Shown here in pieces: positions 53,202 to 64,000 of a stretch of 64,000 nt of DNA (position 1 is its first letter; the number at the start of each line of letters is the position of its first letter). The translations under genes and the position numbers were made by a program. The stretch lies in assembly GCA_020161065.1 (NCBI GenBank), contig JAIUPH010000033.1, forward strand, positions 62,001 to 126,000, given 5' to 3'. The notes under the pieces were generated by a model. It was given only the letters and a program-made list of their open reading frames with translations. It had not been told where the DNA came from and searched no databases. This DNA is from Pseudomonadota bacterium (lineage in GTDB: Bacteria > Pseudomonadota > Gammaproteobacteria > Burkholderiales > Burkholderiaceae_C).

Positions 53202-55598
53202 ATGCATGCCGTGACCGCCCCTGCCGCGGCCGAAGCGCCGCCGTCGCTGGACGGCTTCGACACCGCCAGCGGCACGCTGCTGGAACGCGCCGTGTTCAAC
53301 CACCGGCGCGTGGTGCTGGTCGTCTGCGCGCTGCTCACGCTGCTGCTGGGGACGCTGGCCGCCACGCGGCTGGGGCTGGCCGCCAGCTTCGAGAAGATGA
53401 TTCCGCGCAGCCATCCGTACATCGTCAACTACCTCGACAACAAGGCCGAGCTGCGCGGCCTGGGCAATGCGCTGCGCATCGTGGTGACCAGCCGCGACGG
53501 CGACATCTTCGACCCGCGCTACCAGGCCGTGCTGCGCCAGGTGCACGACGAGGTCTTCCTCACCCCCGGCGTCGACCGCGCCTGGGTGAAGAGCCTGTGG
53601 GCGCCCGGCGTGCGCTGGACCGAGGTCACCGAAGAGGGCTTTCGCGGCGGCCCGGTGATGCCCGACAACTACGACGGCAGCAGCGCCGCCACCGAGCAGT
53701 TGCGCGCCAACATCGCGCGCGCCGGCATCGTCGGCAGCCTGGTCGGCAACGACTTCAAGTCGAGCATGCTGGTGGTGCCGCTGCTCGACGGCGACGCCGC
53801 CGGCGGCCAACGTCTGGACGTGCGCGCGCTGTCGCAATCGCTGGAGAAGCTGCGCGCGCGCGTCGAGGCCGACGGCCGCACGCAGCTGCACGTGATCGGC
53901 TTCGCCAAGCTGGCCGGCGACCTGATCGCCGGGCTGGCGCAGGTGGCGCTGTACTTCGGCGTGGCCGCGGCCATCGCCGCCGCCATCATCTGGCTGTACA
54001 CGCGCTGCGCGCGCTCCACCGCGCTGGTCATCGCCTGCTCGCTGGTGGCCGTGGTCTGGCAGCTGGGCCTGGTGGCGGCGCTGGGCTTCGAGCTGGACCC
54101 TTACTCGATCCTCGTGCCCTTCCTCGTGTTCGCCATCGGCGTCAGCCACGGCGCGCAGAAGATGAACGGCATCATGCAGGACATCGCGCGCGGCGCGCAC
54201 AAGCTGGTGGCCGCGCGCTACACCTTCCGCCGCCTGTTCCTGGCCGGGCTGACGGCGCTGCTGGCCGACGCGGTGGGCTTCGGGGTGCTGATGGTGATCG
54301 ACATCGCCGTCATCAAGGACCTGGCGCTCACCGCCAGCCTGGGCGTGGCGGTGCTGATCTTCACCAACCTGATTCTGTTGCCGGTGCTGCTGAGTTATGT
54401 CGGCGTCAGCGACCGCGCCGCGGCGCGCGCGCTGGCCGCCGAGGGCGAAGCCGCGCGCGGCCGCGGCTTCGACCGCCTGTTCGGCGTGCTGGGCCGCTTC
54501 ACCGAGCGGCGCTGGGCCACCGCGGCGCTGGTCGGCGCGGCCGTGCTGCTGGTGGCCGGCTACGCGGCCAGCACGCGGCTGGCCATCGGCGACCTCGACC
54601 CCGGCGCGCCCGAGCTGCGCAGCGACAGCCGCTACAACCGCGACAACGCCTACATCACCGGCCACTACACGCTGTCCAGCGACGTCTTCGCGGTGATCGT
54701 CAAGACCGCCAAGGAAGGCTGCCTGCAGTACCCCACGCTGGTCGAGGCCGACCGCCTGGCCTGGGCGCTGCAGCAGGTGGGCGGCGTGCAGACCACGGCC
54801 AGCCTGGCCAACGCGGTGCGCCAGATCACCGCCGGCAGCAACGAAGGCAGCCCCAAGTGGCTGACCATCGCGCGCAACCAGGACGTGCTGAACTACGGCG
54901 CGCAGCAGGCCGGCGTCAACAACCCCGACCTGTTCAACACCGACTGCTCGGTGATGCCCGTCATCGCCTACCTCGCCGACCACCGTGCCGACACGCTGGA
55001 CCGCGTGGTGGCCGCGGCCGAGGGCTTCGCGCGCGAGCACGCGGCGCCGGAGCGCCAGTTGCTGCTGGCCGCCGGCAGCGCCGGCATCGAGGCCGCCACC
55101 AACATCGTGGTGCGCAAGGCCTGGGTGCAGATGCTGCTGCTGGTGTATGCCGCCGTCATCGTGCTGGCGTGGATCACGTTCCGCAGCTGGCGCGCCGTGG
55201 TGGTGGCGGTGGTGCCGCTGGTCATCACCTCGGTGCTGTGCGAGGCGCTGATGGTGGCCTTGGGCATCGGCGTCAAGGTGGCCACGCTGCCGGTGGTGGC
55301 GCTGGGCGTGGGCATCGGCGTCGACTACGCGCTGTACCTGCTCTCCGTGCAGCTCGCCCAGCAGCGCGTGGGCGTGCCGCTGGCCGAGGCCTACCGCCGC
55401 GCGCTGCACTTCACCGGCAAGGTGGTGGTGCTGGTGGGCATCACGCTGGCCGCCGGCGTCGCCACGTGGGCCTTCAGCCCCATCAAGTTCCAGGCCGACA
55501 TGGGCGTGCTGCTGGCCTTCATGTTCGTGTGGAACATGGTGGGCGCGGTGGTCCTGATCCCGGCGCTGTCGCGCTGGCTGCTGCCGACGCGGGCCTGA
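53202..55598 (+). CDS. RND/MMPL family transporter
   Basis: 798 residues, two MMPL halves each with a large periplasmic loop and a group of membrane helices: TM1 (VVLVVCALLTLLLGTLAA), TM2-6 (~245-400; GVAAAIAAAIIWLY, FLVFAIGVSHGAQKMNGIM), TM7 (~445) and TM8-12 (~635-790; LPVVALGVGIGVDYALYLLS). The ALGVGIGVDYALYL sequence is typical of hydrophobe exporters and sterol-sensing-like transporters. Forms the energy-driven part of the four-gene operon. No separate adaptor gene (HlyD type) is present. Confidence 0.88.
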   Translation: MHAVTAPAAAEAPPSLDGFDTASGTLLERAVFNHRRVVLVVCALLTLLLGTLAATRLGLAASFEKMIPRSHPYIVNYLDNKAELRGLGNALRIVVTSRDGDIFDPRYQAVLRQVHDEVFLTPGVDRAWVKSLWAPGVRWTEVTEEGFRGGPVMPDNYDGSSAATEQLRANIARAGIVGSLVGNDFKSSMLVVPLLDGDAAGGQRLDVRALSQSLEKLRARVEADGRTQLHVIGFAKLAGDLIAGLAQVALYFGVAAAIAAAIIWLYTRCARSTALVIACSLVAVVWQLGLVAALGFELDPYSILVPFLVFAIGVSHGAQKMNGIMQDIARGAHKLVAARYTFRRLFLAGLTALLADAVGFGVLMVIDIAVIKDLALTASLGVAVLIFTNLILLPVLLSYVGVSDRAAARALAAEGEAARGRGFDRLFGVLGRFTERRWATAALVGAAVLLVAGYAASTRLAIGDLDPGAPELRSDSRYNRDNAYITGHYTLSSDVFAVIVKTAKEGCLQYPTLVEADRLAWALQQVGGVQTTASLANAVRQITAGSNEGSPKWLTIARNQDVLNYGAQQAGVNNPDLFNTDCSVMPVIAYLADHRADTLDRVVAAAEGFAREHAAPERQLLLAAGSAGIEAATNIVVRKAWVQMLLLVYAAVIVLAWITFRSWRAVVVAVVPLVITSVLCEALMVALGIGVKVATLPVVALGVGIGVDYALYLLSVQLAQQRVGVPLAEAYRRALHFTGKVVVLVGITLAAGVATWAFSPIKFQADMGVLLAFMFVWNMVGAVVLIPALSRWLLPTRA

Positions 55599-55659
55599 CG
55601 CGCCGGGAGCCCTGCGGTCGAAAGTGCTGTCGTCCGCCGAGTACCGTCGCCTTCACCAG

Positions 55660-55945
55660 CCAGGCCCTGCGTCGGTGACGAGGGCTTGGGCGCGTACAGC
55701 GCCGCCTGGAACTCGGGCACGTATTCGTACTTGACGACGATGCCCGACTGGTTGGTCTCGTTGTAGCGGATCTCGGTCAGCCACTTCGGCAGGTTGTAGC
55801 CGACGACGCCGCGCACGCGCGCCAGTTCGGTGTCGACCGGCAGTTTCAGCACATAACCCCAGAAGTCATTGGTCATCGATTGACCCAGCAGCGTGAAGGG
55901 CCCGAAGCTGGTGGCGTGCGGCCGGTTGGTGACGATGGACGAACT
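55660..55945 (-). pseudogene. Remnant of a minus-strand enzyme gene (acetoacetate decarboxylase-like)
   Basis: The minus strand reads HATSFGPFTLLGQSMTNDFW, then GYVLKLPVDTELARVRGVVG and YNLPKWLTEIRYNETNQ without a stop, strongly protein-like, but it has no proper start (a stop lies near 55950) and loses character after YAPKPS. Wording such as ELARVRG and GYNLPKWL resembles acetoacetate decarboxylase family proteins around the Schiff-base lysine. It is thus a truncated internal fragment of such a gene, cut on both sides, rather than an active gene. The family is a guess. Confidence 0.5.
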
Positions 55946-55954
55946 CTAAGATTA

Positions 55955-55966
55955 AAGTTACCTTCA
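55955..55966. promoter_or_regulatory. Candidate MerR operator upstream of merR-like gene
   Basis: AAGTTACCTTCA (55955-55966), within ATTAAAGTTACC, differs by two bases from AAGTTGACTTCA at 57479-57490 in the promoter of the oxidoreductase operon. TTAAAGTT is also shared by both regions. Position 27 bp before the ATG fits autoregulation. Confidence 0.5.
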
Positions 55967-55992
55967 CAGTCCAGCGAAATCCGAGGCTCGAG

Positions 55993-56466
55993 ATGAAGAT
56001 CGGCGAATTGGCCAAACGAAGCGGCCTGGCGCCTTCGCGCATCCGCTTCTACGAAGCGAGCGGCCTGGTCCAGGGCGTCGAGCGCAAGGACAACGGCTAC
56101 CGCGAATACGGGCCCGAGGCCTTGTGGACGCTGGAGATCATCGTCAGCGCGCAGCGCGCCGGCTTCGCGCTCGACGACATCCGCAACCTGCTGCCCGACC
56201 GCGACGCCCGCTGGCAGCACGATGCCTTGCTGGCCAGCCTGGAGCGCAAGCTGGCCGACATCGAGGCCATGCAGCAGCGGCTGGCGCAGACGAAGGTGCA
56301 ACTGCAGGTGGCCATCGACAGCGTCAAGAACCGTCCCGAGGCGCTGGCCTGCACCGACCGCGCGCAGTGGGTGCTGGACAAGCTCAAGGAAAGCGCGGCG
56401 CCGGCCGCGCCGCCGCCGCTGGACGACGGCGCGGCCGCCAGGGTCCGAAAGAAGAGCAGGGGGTGA
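55993..56466 (+). CDS. MerR family transcriptional regulator
   Basis: 157 residues: MKIGELAKRSGLAPSRIRFY winged helix with the wing at RKDNGYREYG, then coiled-coil dimer helix (~75-120). Only one Cys (LACTDR, ~120), so metal sensing of the CueR kind is unlikely; the sequence is closer to regulators of flavin oxidoreductases and aldehyde stress. GAGG lies 6 nt before the ATG. The upstream site AAGTTACCTTCA nearly matches one before the downstream flavin oxidoreductase gene, suggesting autoregulation and control of it. Confidence 0.88.
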   Translation: MKIGELAKRSGLAPSRIRFYEASGLVQGVERKDNGYREYGPEALWTLEIIVSAQRAGFALDDIRNLLPDRDARWQHDALLASLERKLADIEAMQQRLAQTKVQLQVAIDSVKNRPEALACTDRAQWVLDKLKESAAPAAPPPLDDGAAARVRKKSRG

Positions 56467-56470
56467 AGGG

Positions 56471-57412
56471 ATGGAAGCGCAGACGTTCGACGGCATCGCC
56501 GCCGGCTTCTTCCGCGCCGCCACCGGCCTCGGGCAGTGGAACCACGACCACGAGGCGATCAAGCCGCAGGTGGCCGCGCGCAGCGCCTACTACCGCCACT
56601 TCCTGCCGGCCTACCGCTGCCACCACCACAGCAACGTGCCCTTCATGGTCGGCCCCGACGTGGTTTGCGGCTTCGCGCTCGAACTCGACGCGCGGCGCGG
56701 CCCGCTCGACGCCGAAGAGCGCGAGACCGCGCGCCGCCTGGGCACCTATCTCGAAGAAGCCTTGCATGCCTACGAGCGCGTGCGCCGGATGGCGGCGCAG
56801 GCGCTCGCCGGGCACGGCCTGCTGCGCGCCTTCGCCTACCCGATGTGGCTGATCGACGTCGAGCGCTACGTCAGCTTCGAGAACGAGGCCGCGCAGGCCG
56901 AGCGCGAACGCGGCGTTCGCGTGGCCTGCCCGGCGCAGCGCCTGCAACTCGTGGGCGACCGCGCCGACCGCGAGTTCGGCCTGCAACTGCAGCGGCTGGC
57001 CGCGGCGGCGCACGGCACGCATGCGGTGGTGGACCTGCGCCGCGCGCGCGCCGACCCGCCGGTCTGGCTGCACCTGGCGACGATGGTGCCGGGCCAGGCG
57101 CTGGGCGCGTTCGGCGAGCAGGCGCAAGTCGTCGCGACGCTGTTCGACCCCCGGGAGTCGCCCACGCTCGACGCCTTCGTGCTGGGCGAGCTGTTTGCAC
57201 TGACGCCGGCCGAAGCGCGCGTTGCGGCGCGGCTGGCCGAAGGCGCCACGGTGCAGATGCTGGCGGCCGAGCAGGGCGTCTCGGTCCACACGCTGCGCAC
57301 CCACGTGTCCAGCCTGCTGCGCAAGTTTGGCGTGCACCGCGTCACCGACATCGTGCGCCTGCTGCACCAGGGCGACGCCTTGTGGGCTGCGGCCGGGCGC
57401 CAGCCGCGGTGA
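56471..57412 (+). CDS. LuxR-type HTH transcriptional regulator
   Basis: 313 residues. C-terminal HTH of the LuxR/FixJ type (~240-300; LTPAEARVAARLAEGATVQM, then GVSVHTLRTHVSSLLRKFGV). The N-terminal half is unlike autoinducer or receiver domains; it starts FDGIAAGFFRAATGLGQW and is shorter than the ~370-residue family forms, with a probable missing segment after residue ~24. It lies 4 bp after merR and so is probably in the same transcript. Signal unknown. Confidence 0.8.
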   Translation: MEAQTFDGIAAGFFRAATGLGQWNHDHEAIKPQVAARSAYYRHFLPAYRCHHHSNVPFMVGPDVVCGFALELDARRGPLDAEERETARRLGTYLEEALHAYERVRRMAAQALAGHGLLRAFAYPMWLIDVERYVSFENEAAQAERERGVRVACPAQRLQLVGDRADREFGLQLQRLAAAAHGTHAVVDLRRARADPPVWLHLATMVPGQALGAFGEQAQVVATLFDPRESPTLDAFVLGELFALTPAEARVAARLAEGATVQMLAAEQGVSVHTLRTHVSSLLRKFGVHRVTDIVRLLHQGDALWAAAGRQPR

Positions 57413-57419
57413 GTGATGA

Positions 57420-57464
57420 CGATGGGGCGATGGGGCGATGGGGTGATGAGGTGATGGGGTGATC
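57420..57464. repeat. GATGGGGC/T octamer tandem repeat
   Basis: Five or so copies of an 8-bp unit (gatggggc, gatggggc, gatggggt, gatgaggt, gatggggt) in tandem between the LuxR gene stop and the oxidoreductase promoter. Slippage could change the spacing but not any protein. Confidence 0.75.
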
Positions 57465-57469
57465 GCCGC

Positions 57470-57500
57470 TTGACTCTCAAGTTGACTTCAAGCTTAAAGT
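57470..57500 (+). promoter_or_regulatory. MerR-type promoter of flavin oxidoreductase operon
   Basis: TTGACT (57470-57475) and TAAAGT (57495-57500) are 19 bp apart, the long spacer typical of MerR-activated promoters. The spacer holds AAGTTGACTT (57479-57488), a dyad with AAGT/ACTT arms resembling SoxR/MerR sites (TCAAGTT.ACTT). A second inverted repeat ACTTCAAGCTTAAAGT (57485-57500) overlaps it. Similar sequence lies before the merR-like gene. Confidence 0.65.
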
Positions 57501-57547
57501 TCAGTCTCGCGTCACTGTCGGTCACTGTCGTCCACCGAGGCCACCCC

Positions 57548-58783
<1,236 letters not shown>

Positions 58784-58798
58784 ACCAGGAGTGTCCTC

Positions 58799-59259
58799 AT
58801 GCGCTTGACCGTCAACGGCAAGCTTCACGACATCGACGTCGAACCCGAGATGCCCCTGCTGTGGGTGCTGCGCGACGAGCTCGGCATCACCGGCCCCAAG
58901 TACGGCTGCGGCATCGGGCTGTGCGGCGCCTGCACCGTGCACATCGAAGGCGCCGCGGTGCGCGCCTGCATCACACCGGCCGGCCAGGTGCAGGCGCCCG
59001 TCACCACCATCGAAGGGCTCGGCACGCCGGCGGCGCTGCACGCGGTGCAGCGGGCGTGGATCGAGCACCAGGTGGCGCAGTGCGGCTACTGCCAGTCGGG
59101 CCAGATCATGACGGCGGCCGCGTTCCTGGCCGGCAACGCCGCGCCCAGCGATGCCGAGATCGACGCCGCGATGACCGGCAACCTGTGCCGCTGCGGCACC
59201 TACCCGCGCATCCGCGACGCGGTGAAGGCCGCCGCCAAGGCGCTGGCCGGCGGCGCGGC

Positions 59260-59263
<4 letters not shown>
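58799..59263 (+). CDS. [2Fe-2S] subunit of molybdenum hydroxylase (IorA-type)
   Basis: 154 residues with two [2Fe-2S] clusters: [12 protein letters not shown] (~39-50, Cys cluster with a further C at ~60) in the ferredoxin-like part and CGYCQSGQ plus CRCGTYPR (~98-101, ~136-140) in the C-terminal helical bundle. It passes electrons from the molybdenum subunit. Typical of two-subunit isoquinoline 1-oxidoreductase/aldehyde dehydrogenase-type enzymes that lack a FAD subunit. ATGA overlap with the large subunit. Confidence 0.93.
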
Positions 59264-61515
<2,252 letters not shown>

Positions 61516-61530
61516 CCGGCGCGCCCCGGC

Positions 61531-62568
61531 TCACTCCGCCTTGAAGCCGATCGACTTCAGCACCGCGCCCACGCGTTCGAAGTCGGCCTTCAGCCCGGCG
61601 GTCATCTCGTCGCTGCTGCGCGGCGTGCCGACCTCGAAGCCGAGTTCGAGCAGCCGCTCGCGCACGGGGCCTTGCGCCAGCACCTTGAGCGCCGCTTCGC
61701 GCACGCGCGATTGCACCGGCGCGGGCACGTCGGGCGGGCACCACAGGCCCATCCAGCCCAGCGCTTCCAGCTTGGGGTAGCCCAGCTCGGTGAAGGTGGG
61801 CACGTCGGGCAGCAGCGGCGAACGGCGCGGCGTGCTGATCGCGTAGGCCTTGATCTTGCCGGCCTTGATCAGCGGCAGGCTGGTGGCGATGCCGTCGAAC
61901 ATCAGCGGCACGTGGCCGCCCATCACGTCGGTCAGCGCCGGCGTGCTGCCCTTGTAGCCGACGTGCGCGAGGTCGATGCCCGCCGCCTGGTTGAGCAGCA
62001 GGCCCATCACGTGGCTCAGCGTGCCGGGGCTGTACGAGGCGACGTTGAGCTGCCCGGGCCGCGCCTTGGCGTAGGCGATCAACTCCGCCAGCGTGCGCGG
62101 CGGCAAGCCCGGCGTGGCCACCAGCACCAGGCCGCCGCGCGCCAGCTCGGCCAGTGGACGCAGTTCGCGCGCCATGTCCAGGCGCAGCTTGACGATGTGC
62201 GGGATCTCGCTGACCAGCGAGTTGACGCCCACCAGCAGCGTGTGGCCGTCGTGCGGCGCCTGCACCAGGTCGCCGACGGCCAGCGCGCCGGCGGCGCCCG
62301 GCTTGGGGTCGACGATCGCGGCCTGCCCCAGTTCGCGCGCCAGCGGCTCGCCGACCAGCCGCGCGATGACGTCGGCGCTGCCGCCGGCCGGGCCGGCGAC
62401 GATGATGCGAATCGGCTTGGCCGGAAAGCCCTGCGCGCGGGCGCTGCCGGCGCCCAGCAGCGCCAGCGCCGATGCGGCCAGCAGCGCGCGGCGCGCCGGC
62501 CGGCGCGGGCTGGAGGGCGCCGCGGCGGCGGCGGTCGAAACGGCAGGGGTCGGGGTCGCCATCGTCAT
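61531..62568 (-). CDS. Bug family tripartite tricarboxylate transporter receptor
   Basis: 345 residues with a signal peptide after a Ser/Ala/Pro-rich start (RRALLAASALALLGAGSARA) and the Bug hallmarks GFPAKPIRIIVAGPAGGSAD, VDPKPGAAGALAVG and GYKGSTPALTDVMGG. Periplasmic receptor for carboxylates or aromatic acids in Burkholderiales. The TctA/TctB membrane genes are not adjacent, which is usual for the many orphan Bug genes. It is convergent to the Mo-hydroxylase gene and 40 bp after yeiH. Confidence 0.93.
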   Translation of the reverse strand: MTMATPTPAVSTAAAAAPSSPRRPARRALLAASALALLGAGSARAQGFPAKPIRIIVAGPAGGSADVIARLVGEPLARELGQAAIVDPKPGAAGALAVGDLVQAPHDGHTLLVGVNSLVSEIPHIVKLRLDMARELRPLAELARGGLVLVATPGLPPRTLAELIAYAKARPGQLNVASYSPGTLSHVMGLLLNQAAGIDLAHVGYKGSTPALTDVMGGHVPLMFDGIATSLPLIKAGKIKAYAISTPRRSPLLPDVPTFTELGYPKLEALGWMGLWCPPDVPAPVQSRVREAALKVLAQGPVRERLLELGFEVGTPRSSDEMTAGLKADFERVGAVLKSIGFKAE

Positions 62569-62608
62569 GCAGTGTCCTTCAACGGGGTTCGAGGTTGTCG
62601 AGCGGGCT

Positions 62609-63637
62609 TCAGCCCAGCCAGCGCATCAGCGCCAGCGCCAGCGCGGCGAGAAACACGGTCTCGCCGATCATCAAGGCCACCGGCTTGAAGCCGACGGTGG
62701 CCAGTTCCTTCAACTGCGTCTTCATGCCGATGCCGGCCATCGCCGCCACCAGGCACCAGCGCGACGTTTCGTTGCCCAGCGTCTGCAGCGCGGCCGGCAC
62801 GATGCCGGTGCTGTTGATGGCCACCAGCACCGCAAATCCGACGGCGAAGCCGGGCAGCAGCGGCGGCCGCTGGCCGCCGGCGCCGGCGGCGCCTTCGGCG
62901 GCCAGGCGGCGGCGCGTCAGCGCGGCGGCCAGCACGATCACCGGCAGCAGCATGGCCACGCGCAGCAGCTTGACCAGCGTGGCCGCGTCGCCGGTCTCGG
63001 TGGACAGGCTGTAGCCGGCGCCGACCACCTGCGCCACGTCGTGGATGGTGGCGCCGAGGAAGATGCCGGCGGCGCGCGCGTCCAGGCCCAGCCCCTTGAC
63101 GACCATCGGGTAGGCCACCATCGCGAAGGTCGACAGCGCCGAGACGCCGATCACCGTGAACAGCGTCGCGCGTTCCTTCTGCGGGTGCGCCGGCAGCGCG
63201 GCGGCCAGCGCCAGCGCGGCCGAGGCGCCGCAGATTGCCACCGCACCGCCGGTCAGCAGGCCGAACAGGCTTTGGAAGCCCAGGCGCCGCGCGGCGACCA
63301 TCGACAGCGCGATCGTCGCCGCCACGCAGATCAGCACCAGCAGCAGCGGCCCCCAGCCGAGCGCCGCCGCCTGCGCCAGCGTGATGCGCAGGCCCAGCAG
63401 CGCGACGCCGATGCGCAGCACCGTCTTGGCGCAGAACTCGATGCCGGGCCGGCACGGCCCCTGCTCGCCGAGGAAGTTCATCGCCAGCCCGAGCAGCAGC
63501 GCGAACAGCAGCACCGGCGCGCCGTAGTGCTCGCCCAGGAAGCCGGCGGCCGCGGCCGCCACGGCGCAGGCGACGACGCCGGGGAACAGCAGGCGCGCGT
63601 TTTGCGGGTCGGCAGCTCGCGCCAGGGTGGCCAGCAT
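62609..63637 (-). CDS. yeiH: YeiH family putative sulfate exporter
   Basis: 342 residues, about ten membrane segments, with FPGVVACAVAAAAAGFLGEH, GPCRPGIEFCAKTVLRIGVA and GATIHDVAQVVGAG, the conserved core of the YeiH/PF03601 family. Family members are annotated as sulfate or thiosulfate-type exporters, yet no transport has been firmly shown. The ATG at 63637 opens the membrane domain; the longer frame upstream is not conserved. A 35-codon frame ends 20 bp before it. Confidence 0.87.
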   Translation of the reverse strand: MLATLARAADPQNARLLFPGVVACAVAAAAAGFLGEHYGAPVLLFALLLGLAMNFLGEQGPCRPGIEFCAKTVLRIGVALLGLRITLAQAAALGWGPLLLVLICVAATIALSMVAARRLGFQSLFGLLTGGAVAICGASAALALAAALPAHPQKERATLFTVIGVSALSTFAMVAYPMVVKGLGLDARAAGIFLGATIHDVAQVVGAGYSLSTETGDAATLVKLLRVAMLLPVIVLAAALTRRRLAAEGAAGAGGQRPPLLPGFAVGFAVLVAINSTGIVPAALQTLGNETSRWCLVAAMAGIGMKTQLKELATVGFKPVALMIGETVFLAALALALMRWLG

Positions 63638-63657
63638 GGTGCTTGCGTCCGTTTCGA

Positions 63658-63765
63658 TCAGGCCGCGCGCCGGTGCGCGCGGTCGCTCATCGGCACGAGG
63701 GGGCGCTGGGCAGGGGTCGGCAGCGAGGCGATCGGCAGCGGCTGCTGCATCTTGGAACCGTTCAT
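63658..63765 (-). CDS. Possible 35-residue peptide upstream of yeiH
   Basis: A short frame (MNGSKMQQPLPIASLPTPAQ at the start, ending RAHRRAA) precedes yeiH by 20 bp on the same strand. No good SD is seen, and no family is recognised. It could be a leader peptide or chance. Confidence 0.3.
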   Translation of the reverse strand: MNGSKMQQPLPIASLPTPAQRPLVPMSDRAHRRAA

Positions 63766-63857
63766 GGACAGGTCTCGATAGAAGCCGAAGGTGCATCGGC
63801 GGGCGGTGCCGCCGAAGCTCAACGGCCAGCCACTGTAGAAGCCGGCCCGCCCGCGCC

Positions 63858-63894
63858 ACCCCCCGGCGCAGAGGGGGGCCGCGCCGCGGCGCAG
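63858..63894. repeat. C/G-rich REP-like hairpin
   Basis: CCCCCC-GGCGCAGA-GGGGGG at about 63859-63878 followed by CCGCGCCGCGGCG. The ACCCCCCGGCGC and GCGCCGCGGCG parts recur at 43543-43575, and the C-run/G-run hairpin layout is also found at 48971 and 45725. Confidence 0.6.
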
Positions 63895-63897
63895 GCT

Positions 63898-64000
63898 CAG
63901 TGCGCGATCACCGGCGCGGCGGCGCCATGCAGGCGCGGGCCGCGCGCGGCCAGCACGAAGAACAGGGCGCCGGCAAGGGCCAGCGCATCGCTGCCGACGA
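63898..64000 (-). CDS. 3' end of an unidentified membrane protein (start outside window)
   Basis: The last ~33 residues of a minus-strand frame, VGSDALALAGALFFVLAARG then PRLHGAAAPVIAH and a stop at 63898-63900. One hydrophobic C-terminal helix followed by a short polar tail; DoxX-type proteins end this way, but the piece is too short to assign. The rest lies beyond the window edge. Confidence 0.5.

Overview
The window is a 64 kb piece of chromosome from a very GC-rich betaproteobacterium, most probably in the Burkholderiales (Rubrivivax/Leptothrix/Piscinibacter-like). This is inferred from gene content: an orphan Bug-type solute receptor, two PEP-CTERM proteins, DUF1302/DUF1329 genes beside an RND permease, a STAS-MlaE lipid transporter, isoprenoid genes ispD-ispF behind a divergent mfd, and C/G-rich REP-like hairpins between genes. 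No rRNA, tRNA, CRISPR array, insertion sequence or prophage was seen. Most of the window is ordinary core and accessory chromosome with tightly packed genes and many 4-bp ATGA/GTGA overlaps.

Layout. 1-5.9 kb: C-terminal part of a Ser/Thr kinase, an acyl-CoA ligase, an exonuclease, a TauE exporter and selD. 5.9-8.1 kb: divergent ergothioneine genes egtD and egtB. 8.2-14 kb: a small secreted protein, then a minus-strand run of ppx, STAS-mlaE, mlaF, mlaD and an auxiliary lipoprotein (outer-membrane lipid transport). 14-21 kb: dienelactone hydrolase, ZIP transporter, UspA, a membrane protein behind a pentanucleotide repeat, an EamA exporter, an AMACR-like racemase and a NUDIX/metallo-beta-lactamase fusion. 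21-25 kb: both N-degron aminoacyl transferases (bpt, aat), an S9 peptidase and a VOC protein. 25-31 kb: a palindromic repeat, a HAD hydrolase of different base composition, YaeQ, a lipoprotein gamma-glutamyltransferase and dcp. 30.5-36.7 kb: a histidine kinase without an ATPase domain, a biotin-carrier/carboxyltransferase fusion, a decayed toxin-antitoxin islet (DUF2283, brnT remnant, brnA) and a LytS/LytR pair. 36.8-45.7 kb: a PEP-CTERM protein, serB-mfd, ispD-ispF, a second PEP-CTERM protein and a TPR protein. 45.7-48.9 kb: a hairpin cluster, an EnvZ/OmpR pair and a SIMPL protein. 49-55.6 kb: a DUF1302-DUF1329-BNR-RND operon. 55.6-61.5 kb: a gene remnant, MerR and LuxR regulators, and an OYE/two-subunit molybdenum hydroxylase operon. 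61.5-64 kb: a Bug receptor, YeiH, and the end of an unidentified membrane protein.

The most notable observations are the decayed brnT next to an intact brnA; a near-identical 12-mer in front of the MerR gene and of the flavin oxidoreductase operon, the latter inside a promoter with a 19-bp MerR-type spacer; five start codons lying 6-7 nt behind a -10-like box (candidate leaderless mRNAs); a kinase that passes from its HisKA domain straight into a receiver domain; threefold DEDAT-type repeats in the Ser/Thr kinase; and a six-unit CCGTG repeat just upstream of a membrane-protein ribosome binding site. I did not find a clearly new multi-gene system; the best candidates are the MerR-LuxR-oxidoreductase cluster and the DUF1302/DUF1329/BNR/RND operon.
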